From Bacteroidales bacterium (GTDB lineage: Bacteria; Bacteroidota; Bacteroidia; Bacteroidales; F082): a stretch of 64,000 nucleotides of DNA. Location: positions 186,001 through 250,000 of the forward strand of contig JAFPWT010000009.1 in NCBI GenBank assembly GCA_017394865.1, written 5' to 3'. The position numbers and the translations under genes were made by a program. The notes under the pieces are model-generated. The model did not search any database. It worked only from the letters and a program-made list of their open reading frames with translations, and was not told the DNA's origin. This document shows positions 51,273 to 62,307 of the stretch, piece by piece; within the stretch, counting starts at the first letter, position 1, and every line of letters starts with the position of its first letter.

Positions 51273-52880
51273 TTATTGATTTTTTTCCGAAGCAAGAACC
51301 TCCAAAGCTTTTTTCAACATATCATCCATGTCACGGTAGACAGGATAGAAGCCCTCGTCGTCGAAGAGATCGCGGGCGATGTAGGCTTTCAACAGGATGT
51401 CGGCCTTGCGGCGTGCCACCTGTTTCTCAGCCTCGTTGCCTTTGATGTCTTTCTTCTCGGCTTCCGCTACCAACTCGTTGAATATGGCATCTGTGACACG
51501 GAACGACTTGTTGAAGTCTGCCACAGTCTTGTAACGTTTCAGCTCCTGACGATGCTTGTCGCAATAATCGAAGGCATACTGGTAAAGGATGCCCAGATTA
51601 GTGATTTTGTTGAAGTAATACTCTGTACTATCGTTGACGAGCGGCACGTACACATCGGGCATGATGCCACCGCCACCATACACCACCTTGCCCTTTGGGG
51701 TAACGAACTTCAACGAGTCGTTAAAGTGAATGCTGTCAGCAGAGAACAATTCGCCGTTCTCGTAACGGTCGAGCGACTCAAGCAAGTACGCCTCCTTGTT
51801 GCCGGTAAAAGGCTTTTGGATGCATCTCCCCGTCGGGGTGTAGTAACGCGACACAGTGACACGGATGGCGGATTTGTCACTGAGCATCACCTGCTCTTGC
51901 ACCAATCCCTTGCCGAAGGAGCGACGGCCTACAATGGTACCACGGTCGTTGTCCTGAAGAGCGCCTGCTACAATCTCAGCGGCACTAGCTGACTCACCGT
52001 CGATGAGCACCACCACTGGCACATCCTCTAACATGCCTTTCTTACGGGCATAGAACCGGGTTTTATCCCTGTACCGACCCTCGGTGAACACAACCAGACT
52101 GCCTTTAGGCAGGAACTCATCAGCGATATCGACGGCTTCAGTGAGATAACCTCCACCATTGCCCCTAAGGTCGAACACCAATTGCAGCATACCCTCTGAC
52201 CTCAGTTGTTTTGCCGCCTTGACGAACTCGCTATGGGTGGTCGCCGAAAAACGACTCAACTTGATGTAGCCCGTCACGTCGTCGAGCATATAGGCGACAT
52301 CAACGCTATAGGTCGGAATCACGTCGCGAGTAATGGTGAACTCCGTCAGCCCCTTGACACCGCGACGGTAGTTTTGCACCTTGACTTTGGTACCTTTCGG
52401 TCCTTTCAAGAGGCGCATCACATCATCGTTCTTAAGCTTGGTTCCTGCAACAAGTGAGTCGTTCACAAAGACGATTCTGTCGCCCGCCATGATACCAACC
52501 TTTTCAGAGGGGCCGCCTTTGACGGTATTGACAATCATCACCGTATCATCGACAATACGGAACTGCACGCCGATACCTTCGAAGCTGCCCAACAAAGGGT
52601 CATTAACGGCATTGAACTCTTCCACAGAGATATACTGGCTATGCGGATCCAACTCATCCATCAAAGCAGTGATGGCTTCCTCCTCAAGTCTCGAAACATT
52701 GAATGTGTCGACATACATATTATTAATATAGTACAACACTTCATCGTACTTGCTTGGGGCGATCACCTTTGGATTGAGTCTTGAGAAGAACTTCTCGCCA
52801 GCGTAGACCACAAAGTAGCCAACGAGCACGCCAAGGAATATCATCAACAGGGCGGAACCAGTTTTCCTGTTATGATCCAT
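51273..52880 (-). CDS. C-terminal processing peptidase (S41)
   Basis: A 535-residue S41A protease. An N-terminal membrane anchor (about 9-27) is followed by the PDZ domain (about 95-170, FEGIGVQFRI, GIMAGDRIVFVNDS) and the protease domain with FDLRGNGGG (236-244), SASAAE (catalytic Ser297) and SFGKGLVQE (Lys324). A C-terminal helical extension (about 400-535) is usual in Bacteroidota. It degrades or trims periplasmic proteins. Last gene of the kinase-sprE-bactofilin-fabD-ctp operon (14 nt after fabD). Confidence 0.94.
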   Translation of the reverse strand: MDHNRKTGSALLMIFLGVLVGYFVVYAGEKFFSRLNPKVIAPSKYDEVLYYINNMYVDTFNVSRLEEEAITALMDELDPHSQYISVEEFNAVNDPLLGSFEGIGVQFRIVDDTVMIVNTVKGGPSEKVGIMAGDRIVFVNDSLVAGTKLKNDDVMRLLKGPKGTKVKVQNYRRGVKGLTEFTITRDVIPTYSVDVAYMLDDVTGYIKLSRFSATTHSEFVKAAKQLRSEGMLQLVFDLRGNGGGYLTEAVDIADEFLPKGSLVVFTEGRYRDKTRFYARKKGMLEDVPVVVLIDGESASAAEIVAGALQDNDRGTIVGRRSFGKGLVQEQVMLSDKSAIRVTVSRYYTPTGRCIQKPFTGNKEAYLLESLDRYENGELFSADSIHFNDSLKFVTPKGKVVYGGGGIMPDVYVPLVNDSTEYYFNKITNLGILYQYAFDYCDKHRQELKRYKTVADFNKSFRVTDAIFNELVAEAEKKDIKGNEAEKQVARRKADILLKAYIARDLFDDEGFYPVYRDMDDMLKKALEVLASEKNQ

Positions 52881-52894
52881 TGTCTTCGGTGTTT

Positions 52895-53794
52895 TTATTC
52901 AGCAGGTGTTTCGATGGAAGCGCTTGACATCTCAAGGTTGCGATCCACCTTTTTGAAGAGGCCTTGAAGCACGGTGCCAGGACCCACTTCGGTGACGCTG
53001 TTGAGGCCGTTGGCGATCATGTTCTGCATGGTCTGCGTCCAACACACGGGAGAAGTCAGCTGTGCCACCAGGTTTTTCTTGATGATCTCAGGGTCGGTGA
53101 CCGATTGACCAGTGACGTTTTGGTAGATCGGGCAGATACCGAGATTAAACTTGGTGGCGTTGATGGCCTCTGCCAGTTCTACGCGGGCCGGTTCCATCAG
53201 CGGGCTGTGGAAAGCGCCACCCACTTTCAGTGGGAGCACCCTCTTGACACCGGCTTCCTGAAGTTTTGTGGTAGCTTGGGCCACACCTTCAACGGTGCCG
53301 GAGATGACGATTTGCCCCGGGGAGTTATAGTTGGCTGGAACAACCACGGTATCATGAATCGAAGCACAGATGCTTTCAACGAGGCTGTCCTCTGCACCGA
53401 TGACGGCGGCCATGGTGCCAGGCTGCATCTCACAAGCCTTCTGCATGGCATTGGCACGCTTGGCCACTAAGCGGAGTCCGTCCTCAAAAGTCAGCACCTT
53501 GTTGGCCACCAAAGCCGAGAACTCACCCAGCGAATGTCCAGCGACCATGTTGGGTTGGAAGTCCTCCAACACCGAAGCCAAGATAACCGAATGCAGAAAG
53601 ATGGCCGGCTGTGTCACCTTGGTCTGGCGAAGATCCTCGTCAGTGCCCTCGAACATCAAGTCCGTGATCTTAAAACCTAAAATTCTATTAGCTTTGTGAA
53701 ACAGGTCTTTCGCTTTCGACGAATGATCATAGAGATCTTTCCCCATTCCCACGAACTGGGCTCCCTGCCCAGGAAAAACAAAAGCTTTTATCAT
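52895..53794 (-). CDS. fabD: Malonyl-CoA:ACP transacylase
   Basis: A 299-residue acyltransferase loading malonyl onto ACP for fatty acid synthesis. It has the N-terminal FPGQGAQFVGMGKDLYD (about 7-23), active-site Ser in GHSLGEFSA (about 85-93), and His in KVGGAFHSPLM (about 191-201). Of normal length. It sits in a mixed operon with envelope and type IX genes, with a 10 nt gap from bactofilin. Confidence 0.97.
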   Translation of the reverse strand: MIKAFVFPGQGAQFVGMGKDLYDHSSKAKDLFHKANRILGFKITDLMFEGTDEDLRQTKVTQPAIFLHSVILASVLEDFQPNMVAGHSLGEFSALVANKVLTFEDGLRLVAKRANAMQKACEMQPGTMAAVIGAEDSLVESICASIHDTVVVPANYNSPGQIVISGTVEGVAQATTKLQEAGVKRVLPLKVGGAFHSPLMEPARVELAEAINATKFNLGICPIYQNVTGQSVTDPEIIKKNLVAQLTSPVCWTQTMQNMIANGLNSVTEVGPGTVLQGLFKKVDRNLEMSSASIETPAE

Positions 53795-53804
53795 TGAGAT
53801 ATTT

Positions 53805-54158
53805 TTATAATTTTACTGACTTGGGCTGTAAAGCAGGTTGCGACATCTGGCATTTTCCAGTGAAGATCGCACCCACTTCGATACAAAGTTGCTTGGTGTT
53901 CATGTCGATTTCGACATTTGAAGTGGCCTTCAGGGTGGTGAGCTCCTCACAGTTGAGGACTCCCTTGACGTAGCCGGAGATGTCAGCCTGTTTACATGTG
54001 ATGTCGCCTTCGATGGTACCTGTCTGGCCGACAACAATTTTTCCATTCGATTTCAGAGATCCGATCAGTTTCCCATCAACTCTGATGTCACCGCTGGACT
54101 CGATATCCCCTTTGATGACAGTGTCTTTTCCGATTAAGTTTCTTAAAGGTGATTCCAT
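53805..54158 (-). CDS. Bactofilin
   Basis: A 117-residue bactofilin (DUF583) consisting of one right-handed beta-helix of repeated short strands: GDIESSGDIRVDGKLIGSLK, then VVGQTGTIEGDI, ADISGYVKGVL. Short N- and C-terminal tails (GSMS-free start, QPALQPKSVKL end). Bactofilins polymerise without nucleotides and organise envelope processes. Placed between sprE and fabD with 8 and 10 nt gaps. Confidence 0.94.
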   Translation of the reverse strand: MESPLRNLIGKDTVIKGDIESSGDIRVDGKLIGSLKSNGKIVVGQTGTIEGDITCKQADISGYVKGVLNCEELTTLKATSNVEIDMNTKQLCIEVGAIFTGKCQMSQPALQPKSVKL

Positions 54159-54166
54159 AGCATATG

Positions 54167-56818
54167 TTATTTTGAATTCTCTTCAAAGAATGTTTTGTAG
54201 TCTTCGATTTTCTTTTCTCTGCAGAAGATGCCAAAGTTGCTCACCGAAACAGGCAGCACCCAGTAGGTGTTTTTGTCTATGCCGCCGAAAATGTAGTCGG
54301 TAAGATACATGGAGGTGATATAGTCTTTGGCTTCCTGCTCGTTATTAAAGGATGCAAGATAGAGCACCGCGTGGGTGTCGTCAAACAACAGGTTCTTCAT
54401 TTCGTATTCGTTGAACCGGTATTGTTTCTTGTTGAAGTCGGTAATACGCACCTTCAGCGGCTCGGTCTTGATTGTCTTCGGGTTGAACACCACCATGACG
54501 AAATGTTTGGACTGCGGGTCGTAGTTGTACGGTGATTCCACTTTCTTCTCGCCCTCCTTTTCCCCTTCGGTGACAAATTCATCCAACTTTATACCGAGGT
54601 TATACTCTCGGTTGACCTCCTGTAGGAGCTCCAACGCATAGCCATGAATACTGCTGGTGGGGTAGTCTCGTACCACTTTCACCAGAGCATATGCCATGCT
54701 ATCGACGGTCTCAAGACGGCCGCGTGACAAAGCGTCGAGCAATGCGAAACGAGGTGCCAGTGCTGTATCGTTCACATAAAGTTCGAGGGCACGCTCAGCA
54801 TTCATCCTGACACGGTAATACTGTCCCTGTTGATAAGCTTCATAGGTCTTGGTATAAAGTTCCGAAGCCTGTTGCGATTCTTCTTTCAACTTTTTGTAAT
54901 AATCTGGATCAAGGATAAAGTTGGCATAGCTCGACTCCGGATATTTGCTCAAGATCCTGCTCTTGTAAATCTCCGCCTTCGACGTGTTCTTCTCATCGTT
55001 ATACATCTTGTAGAGGGCGTACCATGCAGGAAGTTCATGTTCGTTGCCGGGATAACGCGTGTCAAGGCGTTCGTAGGCCTCGATGGAACGAGGATAATCC
55101 GACAAGCGATCGAGGTAAATGAAACCGACGTTATAGAGTGCATCGGCAATTTGCTGGTGGGCTACCTCTTTTTGCTCATCGGTAAAGGGCAATTCCTGCA
55201 GATAATAGGCACGATCGTGATTGGTGATGACTGAAGAGACGCTGTCGTTTTCGGATCCCTCTTCCCCTCCTCCTCCAAAGCCACCATCGGCAATGCCGCT
55301 ACCGATGTTGCGTTTGTCGGAAAGACGCCAGTTGTCCTCTAGTTTTCGCAGACCCCATTTTCTGGAGAACTCCGAGTATCCATTCTGGAGGGTGGTCGGG
55401 TTATAGAAGTACCATGCAGCGGCACCTTTCGTCTCGTCAGGTTGCACGTTTGACTTCCCGACACCGCCGCCCATCAAGGCAAGCTGTTCTTCGTACTCTG
55501 CTCTCTCCTTTTCAATTTTCTCCTGCTCAATAACATCAGCTATGATATTATCGATCAACTTGTTACGGCTTACCGAATCCATGTCGGCCACTCTCAAAAG
55601 GCTATCCCTGTCACGAATGACGGTAAGGTTGGTCACCAATACATTGAGCGTTTGGGAGATGTTGGCGATGCTATCGTATTCGGGATAGGTTTCCTTGTTC
55701 ATGGCCCTGACGGCGGTGTCGTAATACGCTTGAGAAAGCTCGTAGTTATTACGGTCGAAGAGCAAGGTGGCCACTTTCAGCGACGATGCGGCACGCTGGT
55801 TCTGGTTGGTGCGGGCGTTGGCCACCGACTCCCTATAAAAGCCTATGGCCTTTTCGGCGTCACCCTCTCTCATGGCCAACTCTGCCATAGCGAAATAGAT
55901 ACGGTCGATGTATTCTTCATTTTTGGTCTCGTTGAGCATCCGGTTAAGCATCCGGTACATCTCTTTGGCATTGCCTGCCGATCCCATGCGGGCCATATTC
56001 ATCTTGGCTTCGAAGAGCATTTCGTATTTAGGATTTCTCCTGGCCACCTTCCTAAACCATTCGATGGCATGGTCGGCGTCATCAAGTTCCATATAGATCT
56101 GTCCGAGGATGAACATGCACCTCAGTCGAAGATCACGGTCGTTGGTCTCGTTGATTCCCGACTTCAGGTAATCGATGGCTTTGCGGTAATCCTTGGTGGC
56201 GATATAGTAGTCGGCGACGACAAGGTCGAAGTTGCGGTACAGTTCCTTAGGCAGTTTGCTCAAGTTGGCGGTTTTGGTCTGAAGCAGTTCGATCGTTGCG
56301 ATGGCCTTCGAATACTGTTGGGTCTGGATATAAGTCTTGACGAGCCACATGTTGGCAACCAGTGCGATATCGTTGTAACTGAATTCGCTGGCGACGAACT
56401 CGAAGGTACGTTTGGCAGAGATGTAATCTTGCTTATAGAAATGCGCCTTACCCATGACGAGATAAGCATCGTCGATCCATCTCACACGTTCCCTGCCGTT
56501 GAATTTCATCGAGTGTTTCTGGACACAGACAGAGGTCTTCTGGAGGGCTCTGTCCATCTTTGGATTCAACGTCATGGCGTCGTTTTTGGTGCCATAGTTA
56601 TACACTCTCAAAATTTTGGTATAGTCATCCTTGGCATCGTTTCTCAGTTGATCCTCACCCTCGTTGAGGCTATACTCTCCATTCCAGTAGACGTTGTAGT
56701 GACTGGTGAGGTTATGGAAGGCGCGGCGGGTGAAGGTGTTCTTTTTTGTGGAACAGCCATTCAGCAGCAAAAGCGTCACGATAACCCAAAGGGTAAGGCT
56801 ATATTTGTTTTTTTGCAC
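54167..56818 (-). CDS. sprE: SprE/PorW, type IX secretion TPR lipoprotein
   Basis: An 883-residue lipoprotein (LLLNGCSTKK, lipid Cys22). The start CSTKKNTFTRRAFHNLTSHYN and the following YNVYWNGEYSLNEG are family hallmarks of PorW/SprE. About residues 100-350 and 560-740 are tetratricopeptide-like helical repeats, with an acidic, Gly-rich linker near 520 (GGFGGGGEEGSEND). The C-terminal block (about 770-883, MVVFNPKTIKTEPLKVRITD) is the conserved end domain. Linked to the type IX rotary motor/translocon. Follows a kinase gene by 7 nt. Confidence 0.93.
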   Translation of the reverse strand: MQKNKYSLTLWVIVTLLLLNGCSTKKNTFTRRAFHNLTSHYNVYWNGEYSLNEGEDQLRNDAKDDYTKILRVYNYGTKNDAMTLNPKMDRALQKTSVCVQKHSMKFNGRERVRWIDDAYLVMGKAHFYKQDYISAKRTFEFVASEFSYNDIALVANMWLVKTYIQTQQYSKAIATIELLQTKTANLSKLPKELYRNFDLVVADYYIATKDYRKAIDYLKSGINETNDRDLRLRCMFILGQIYMELDDADHAIEWFRKVARRNPKYEMLFEAKMNMARMGSAGNAKEMYRMLNRMLNETKNEEYIDRIYFAMAELAMREGDAEKAIGFYRESVANARTNQNQRAASSLKVATLLFDRNNYELSQAYYDTAVRAMNKETYPEYDSIANISQTLNVLVTNLTVIRDRDSLLRVADMDSVSRNKLIDNIIADVIEQEKIEKERAEYEEQLALMGGGVGKSNVQPDETKGAAAWYFYNPTTLQNGYSEFSRKWGLRKLEDNWRLSDKRNIGSGIADGGFGGGGEEGSENDSVSSVITNHDRAYYLQELPFTDEQKEVAHQQIADALYNVGFIYLDRLSDYPRSIEAYERLDTRYPGNEHELPAWYALYKMYNDEKNTSKAEIYKSRILSKYPESSYANFILDPDYYKKLKEESQQASELYTKTYEAYQQGQYYRVRMNAERALELYVNDTALAPRFALLDALSRGRLETVDSMAYALVKVVRDYPTSSIHGYALELLQEVNREYNLGIKLDEFVTEGEKEGEKKVESPYNYDPQSKHFVMVVFNPKTIKTEPLKVRITDFNKKQYRFNEYEMKNLLFDDTHAVLYLASFNNEQEAKDYITSMYLTDYIFGGIDKNTYWVLPVSVSNFGIFCREKKIEDYKTFFEENSK

Positions 56819-56825
56819 GATAGGG

Positions 56826-57947
56826 TCAGTTTAAAGTGGTTGTTGTCACTGTTTTGGTAGTGTCGTTTGCAAGTTTTTGAAGGGCATTGAACTCGTCCTG
56901 ACGGCTTTGGATGATAGCTTGCCGTTGTTTTGCGAGGGTCTGGTCGGCCACTAGGCGAAGGCTGTCTATGCCCATGAAGCGATCCAACTGTTGACGATAC
57001 CTGATGCTATCCTCTTTCCAAGCTACAGGGGGTGTCACGGGTTCGTCGAGTGAGACGAGCTTATATTTCTTGCAAAGTGTATCTTTCTCGGCTTCAATCT
57101 TGTCTATTTCGTGCTTGAACTCCACCTTGAGGCGGTCTTGTTTTTCGGATTTTGACTTCTGGATGATTTTCGGAACATAGATAAGAGCCAATGCGGCAAT
57201 GAGAGCCACGACCGCCGCCACCACGATGATCTTCACAGTAGAGGTCCTTTTGGTGATGAGTGATTTCACCTCCTGAATGCTGTCGAACCGCTGCTCACGC
57301 GAAAACTGGGTGCAGTGCGTGGCCACGCTCGAATATTGGTCAAGCATGTTGCGCTCGATGATGAACTCTATGATCTTACCCACCGAATAGATGTCGGAGC
57401 GCGGGTCGGCTTCTTCGCCTTTGAACAGCTCAGGTGCGATGAACTCATTTTCTTTGATCAGCAGCTCATGGTCGGTCTTATAATCCGTCTCCGGCAGTCC
57501 GATATCGATGATTTTGACCCGACATTCGTTCGCGGTAACCATGATGTTTTCCGGCTTGAGGTCGCAATGGCAAATACCACGCTGATGCATGTAGTTCAAT
57601 GCATCGCAAAGGTCTATAAGAACGCTTTTGATTTGTTTTTCGTTCAGTGTACCCACGCGCACATGTTCGGCCAGCGACTTGCCGTCGATATATTCAAAAA
57701 CGATACATTCACCCAAATCGGGCAATTGTTCGTAGCCCAAGGCTTTACGAATGAATCTATAATCAAGTTGACTTGTAGTCTCGTATTCTTTCTTCAAAGT
57801 CTCACGGCACTGACTGTCGGCAGCATAAGCTTCCTTTAAAGTCTTCAAGATCACTTTCTTGCCGTTGCATGTTGCGGTGAACAGCCTGCTGTGGCCATAA
57901 GGCGAAGCATAAAAAGGCTTGATGTTCGAAAAGTTGTTTTCTGACAT
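56826..57947 (-). CDS. Membrane-anchored Ser/Thr protein kinase (Hanks type)
   Basis: A 373-residue protein starting MSENNFSNIK. The kinase domain (about 10-230) has Lys35 (VILK), catalytic HCDLKPEN (127-134), DIG at 148-150 in place of DFG and APE at 171-173. The glycine loop is atypical (YASPYGHSRLF), so ATP binding may be altered, but catalytic residues are kept. One helix (238-258) is followed by about 110 periplasmic residues rich in coiled coil. A longer frame (to 57971) would begin within the promoter. It heads the sprE-bactofilin-fabD-ctp operon. Confidence 0.88.
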   Translation of the reverse strand: MSENNFSNIKPFYASPYGHSRLFTATCNGKKVILKTLKEAYAADSQCRETLKKEYETTSQLDYRFIRKALGYEQLPDLGECIVFEYIDGKSLAEHVRVGTLNEKQIKSVLIDLCDALNYMHQRGICHCDLKPENIMVTANECRVKIIDIGLPETDYKTDHELLIKENEFIAPELFKGEEADPRSDIYSVGKIIEFIIERNMLDQYSSVATHCTQFSREQRFDSIQEVKSLITKRTSTVKIIVVAAVVALIAALALIYVPKIIQKSKSEKQDRLKVEFKHEIDKIEAEKDTLCKKYKLVSLDEPVTPPVAWKEDSIRYRQQLDRFMGIDSLRLVADQTLAKQRQAIIQSRQDEFNALQKLANDTTKTVTTTTLN

Positions 57948-57968
57948 TTTCAAAATGGTATTTGGGGG

Positions 57969-57976
57969 CAAAGGTA
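57969..57976 (-). promoter_or_regulatory. -7 promoter element of the kinase-sprE operon
   Basis: TACCTTTG on the minus strand, 21 nt before the preferred start at 57947. Confidence 0.72.
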
Positions 57977-58068
57977 CAACTTTTTTTTAAATAAGGAGTC
58001 AGAATTAAAGAGGAAGATTTCAGAAAGAAGATTTATTCCTAAAAAGATGACATTTTGTCAGATTTTCG

Positions 58069-58076
58069 TATATTTG
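58069..58076 (+). promoter_or_regulatory. -7 promoter element of pheT
   Basis: TATATTTG, 25 nt before the ATG. Confidence 0.7.
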
Positions 58077-58101
58077 CCGCCCGAATTAAAAACAAATAAG
58101 A

Positions 58102-60567
58102 ATGAAAATCTCATATAACTGGTTGAAACAGTATGTCAACTGCGACTACTCGGCTGAGAAAGTAAGCGAGGTGCTGACCTCAACAGGCCTCGAAGTGGAA
58201 GACCTCACCCCGTTTGAGTCGGTGAAAGGCGCCTTGAAAGGCGTGGTCGTCGGCAAGGTGCTCACCTGTGTCGATCATCCCAACTCCGACCATCTCCATA
58301 TCACCACCGTCGACTGTGGCGGCGAAGAACCTCTACACATCGTGTGCGGCGCGCCCAACGTGGCCGCCGGGCAAAAGGTGCTGGTAGCCACCATCGGCAC
58401 CGAGTTGTGGAAAGGCGACGAGAGCTTCGTTATCAAGAAAGGCAAAATCCGCGGCGAGGTGTCAGAAGGCATGATCTGCGCCGAGGACGAGCTCCAGCTG
58501 GGCGAGTCGCACGACGGCATTATGGTGCTGCCCGACGACTACGAAGTGGGCAAACCCGCCTCGTTCTACTTCCCCGTGGAGGAGGACTATACTATCGAGA
58601 TCGGCCTCACTGCCAACCGCAGCGACGCCACTTCGCATATCGGCTCAGCCCGCGACCTAGTGGCCGCCCTCAACCAGCGAGAAGCCACCACAAAATACCA
58701 CCTCATCAAACCTTCGGTGGACGACTTCAAGGTGGAAAGCCATGACAACGACATCGAAGTGATTGTAGAAGACTCCGTTGCCTGCCCCCGTTACTCGGGA
58801 CTGAGCATCAGCGGCGTGAAAGTGGGCCCCTCGCCGGAATGGCTTAAGAACCGCCTCGCCGCCGTCGGTCTCCGCAGCATCAACAACATCGTGGATATCT
58901 CCAACTACGTGCTGATGGAAGTCGGTCAACCCATGCATATCTTCGACGCCGATAAAATCACGGGCAAAAAGGTCATCGTGAAATGCCTCCCCGAAGGTAC
59001 GCCCTTCATCACCCTGGACGGCGTGGAACGCAAGCTCAACGGCCGTAATCTGATGATCTGCAACGCCGAAGAGCCCATGTGCATCGCCGGCGTGTTCGGA
59101 GGCCTCAAGTCGGGCGTCACTGAAGAGACCACCAACATCTTCCTTGAGAGCGCCTACTTCAACCCCACCAGCATCCGCAAGACCGCCAAGTACCATGGCC
59201 TACAGACCGATGCCTCGTTCCGCTATGAGCGCGGCGCCGACCCGAACATCACCCTCTACGCCTTGAAACGCGCCGCTATGCTGGTGAAAGAACTGGCCGG
59301 CGGCACTATCTCTTCGGAAATCAAGGACGTGAAGAACGGCGACTTCACCCCCGCCCGCGTGGACCTCAAATTCGACTACCTCAACAAGGTGGCCGGCCAA
59401 GAGATAGACAAGACCCAAGCCGTCAACATCCTGAAGAGCCTCGAATGCCAGGTGGTGGAACAAAATGACAGCCACGTGGTGGTCGACATCCCCACTTGCA
59501 AAGTTGATGTAACACGTCCAGCAGATGTGGTAGAAGAGATTCTCCGAATCTATGGATATGACAACATCGCTATCCCGAGCCGTATCCATGCCTCCATCAG
59601 CCGCGCCGTGAAACCCGACTCCGATAAATTACAACAAAAGATCAGCGACATGCTGGTGGCCAACGGCTTCTACGAGATCATGAACAACTCGCTCACCAAA
59701 GCCGCTTACAGCGAGGCTTTCGCCGACTTCGACCCCAAGCGTAACGTGAAGATCATGAACCCGCTCAGCAGCGACCTCAATGTGATGCGCCAGACCCTGC
59801 TCTGGGGCGGACTCGAGAGCATCGCCTTCAATCAAAACCGCAAGGTCGCCGATATGAAATTCTTCGAATTCGGCAACGTGTATTTCTACAACGGAAAGGC
59901 TGACAACAGCCAGAACCCTCTTGCACCTTATTCAGAATACACCCATCTCGACCTCTTCCTCACCGGCAACCGCCAAGAGGAACTTTGGAACCAACAGCCC
60001 AAACCCGTCGACTTCTTCGATCTGAAACAATATGTGATGGGTATCTTGCGCCTACTGCGTGTGGATCAGAACCAACTGGAAGTGAAAGAAGGCACGCTAA
60101 AGCACTATGAATACTCCCTCGAGCTCTATCTCGACGGCAAGCGCATGGCCACTTTCGGCAAGCTCGACAAGAAGACCCTAAAACTGTTCGACATTAAGAA
60201 AGACGTCTTCCACGCCACTTTATGCTGGAACACCCTGATGAGCCACTACGGCAAGGCCCCCGAGGTCCACTTTGAACCCCTTTCGAAATTCCCGTCGGTC
60301 CGCCGCGACTTGGCCATGATCTTCGACAAGAACGTCACCTTCGAACAGGTGAAAAAAGTCGCCATGGCTGCTGAGAACAAGATCCTGCAAGAGATGAGCC
60401 TCTTCGACGTCTATGAAGGCGATAAAATCCCGGAGGGCAAGAAGCAGTACGCCATGAGCTTCATCCTGATGTCGACCACCGCCACCTTGACCGACAAGGC
60501 TATTGAGAAAGCAATGGCACGAATCCAAGGAGCAATTGAGAAAGAACTGGGAGGCGTCTTGAGATAA
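58102..60567 (+). CDS. pheT: Phenylalanyl-tRNA synthetase beta subunit
   Basis: An 821-residue PheRS beta chain of normal length. Domains in order: N-terminal ISYNWLKQYVN; tRNA-binding OB fold (about 40-150, VVVGKVLTCVDHPNSDHLHI); B3/B4 editing domain (about 210-385); B5 (about 405-475); catalytic-like core (about 480-690); and FDX-ACB anticodon domain (about 725-821, PSVRRDLAMIFDKNVTFE). pheS is not in the window. A 13-nt gap separates it from the sigma-54 activator gene. Confidence 0.97.
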   Translation: MKISYNWLKQYVNCDYSAEKVSEVLTSTGLEVEDLTPFESVKGALKGVVVGKVLTCVDHPNSDHLHITTVDCGGEEPLHIVCGAPNVAAGQKVLVATIGTELWKGDESFVIKKGKIRGEVSEGMICAEDELQLGESHDGIMVLPDDYEVGKPASFYFPVEEDYTIEIGLTANRSDATSHIGSARDLVAALNQREATTKYHLIKPSVDDFKVESHDNDIEVIVEDSVACPRYSGLSISGVKVGPSPEWLKNRLAAVGLRSINNIVDISNYVLMEVGQPMHIFDADKITGKKVIVKCLPEGTPFITLDGVERKLNGRNLMICNAEEPMCIAGVFGGLKSGVTEETTNIFLESAYFNPTSIRKTAKYHGLQTDASFRYERGADPNITLYALKRAAMLVKELAGGTISSEIKDVKNGDFTPARVDLKFDYLNKVAGQEIDKTQAVNILKSLECQVVEQNDSHVVVDIPTCKVDVTRPADVVEEILRIYGYDNIAIPSRIHASISRAVKPDSDKLQQKISDMLVANGFYEIMNNSLTKAAYSEAFADFDPKRNVKIMNPLSSDLNVMRQTLLWGGLESIAFNQNRKVADMKFFEFGNVYFYNGKADNSQNPLAPYSEYTHLDLFLTGNRQEELWNQQPKPVDFFDLKQYVMGILRLLRVDQNQLEVKEGTLKHYEYSLELYLDGKRMATFGKLDKKTLKLFDIKKDVFHATLCWNTLMSHYGKAPEVHFEPLSKFPSVRRDLAMIFDKNVTFEQVKKVAMAAENKILQEMSLFDVYEGDKIPEGKKQYAMSFILMSTTATLTDKAIEKAMARIQGAIEKELGGVLR

Positions 60568-60580
60568 CGAAACACAGAAA

Positions 60581-61803
<1,223 letters not shown>

Positions 61804-61804
<1 letters not shown>

Positions 61805-62307
61805 TGAAGAAACATAGCCTGTATATCGTCCTATTGCTAGCCTTGGTTTGTCAGGGCTGTGGCTTTTATTCCTTTACGGGTGCTTCCATCCCCGCAGAGG
61901 CCAAGACGGTATCGGTGCAGTATTTTCCAAACCAGGCCCAGCTGATCAACCCAGCGTTGAGCAACGACTTCACCACGGCGTTACGCGATGCCATGATGAA
62001 CCAAACTTCGCTCGACATGGTGGAGTCGAGTGGTGACCTGGCCTTCGAGGGCGAGATCACCGACTACCGGACGACGCCCGTGGCCATCACCTCAGAACAG
62101 ACGGCAGCCTTGAACAGGCTCACCATCACCGTCAACGTCAGATTCGTGAACCTGTTCGACGAGACGAAGAATTTCGAGACGAAGTTCACCCATTACGAAG
62201 ACTATCCCAGCGACCAGGAACTGAATTCGGTGCAGGAGGCGCTGACGGGAACGATCATCGAGGCACTCGTGGAAGACATTTTCAACAAAGCATTGGTAAA
62301 TTGGTAA
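61804..62307 (+). CDS. lptE: LptE-like outer-membrane lipoprotein
   Basis: A 167-residue lipoprotein (LVCQGCGFYSFTGAS, lipid Cys19) of the LptE family in Bacteroidota. The motif GFYSFTGASIP, the NRLTITVNVRFVN beta block (about 100-112) and the end EALVEDIFNKAL are typical. It plugs the LptD channel in LPS export. Coupled to the sigma-54 activator (TAATG) and to the next gene (TAATG). Confidence 0.9.

Noticed and set aside
55652..56860. 402-residue plus-strand frame opposite sprE
   Set aside because: Shadow of sprE; no promoter, and it runs past the sprE start into the kinase gene.
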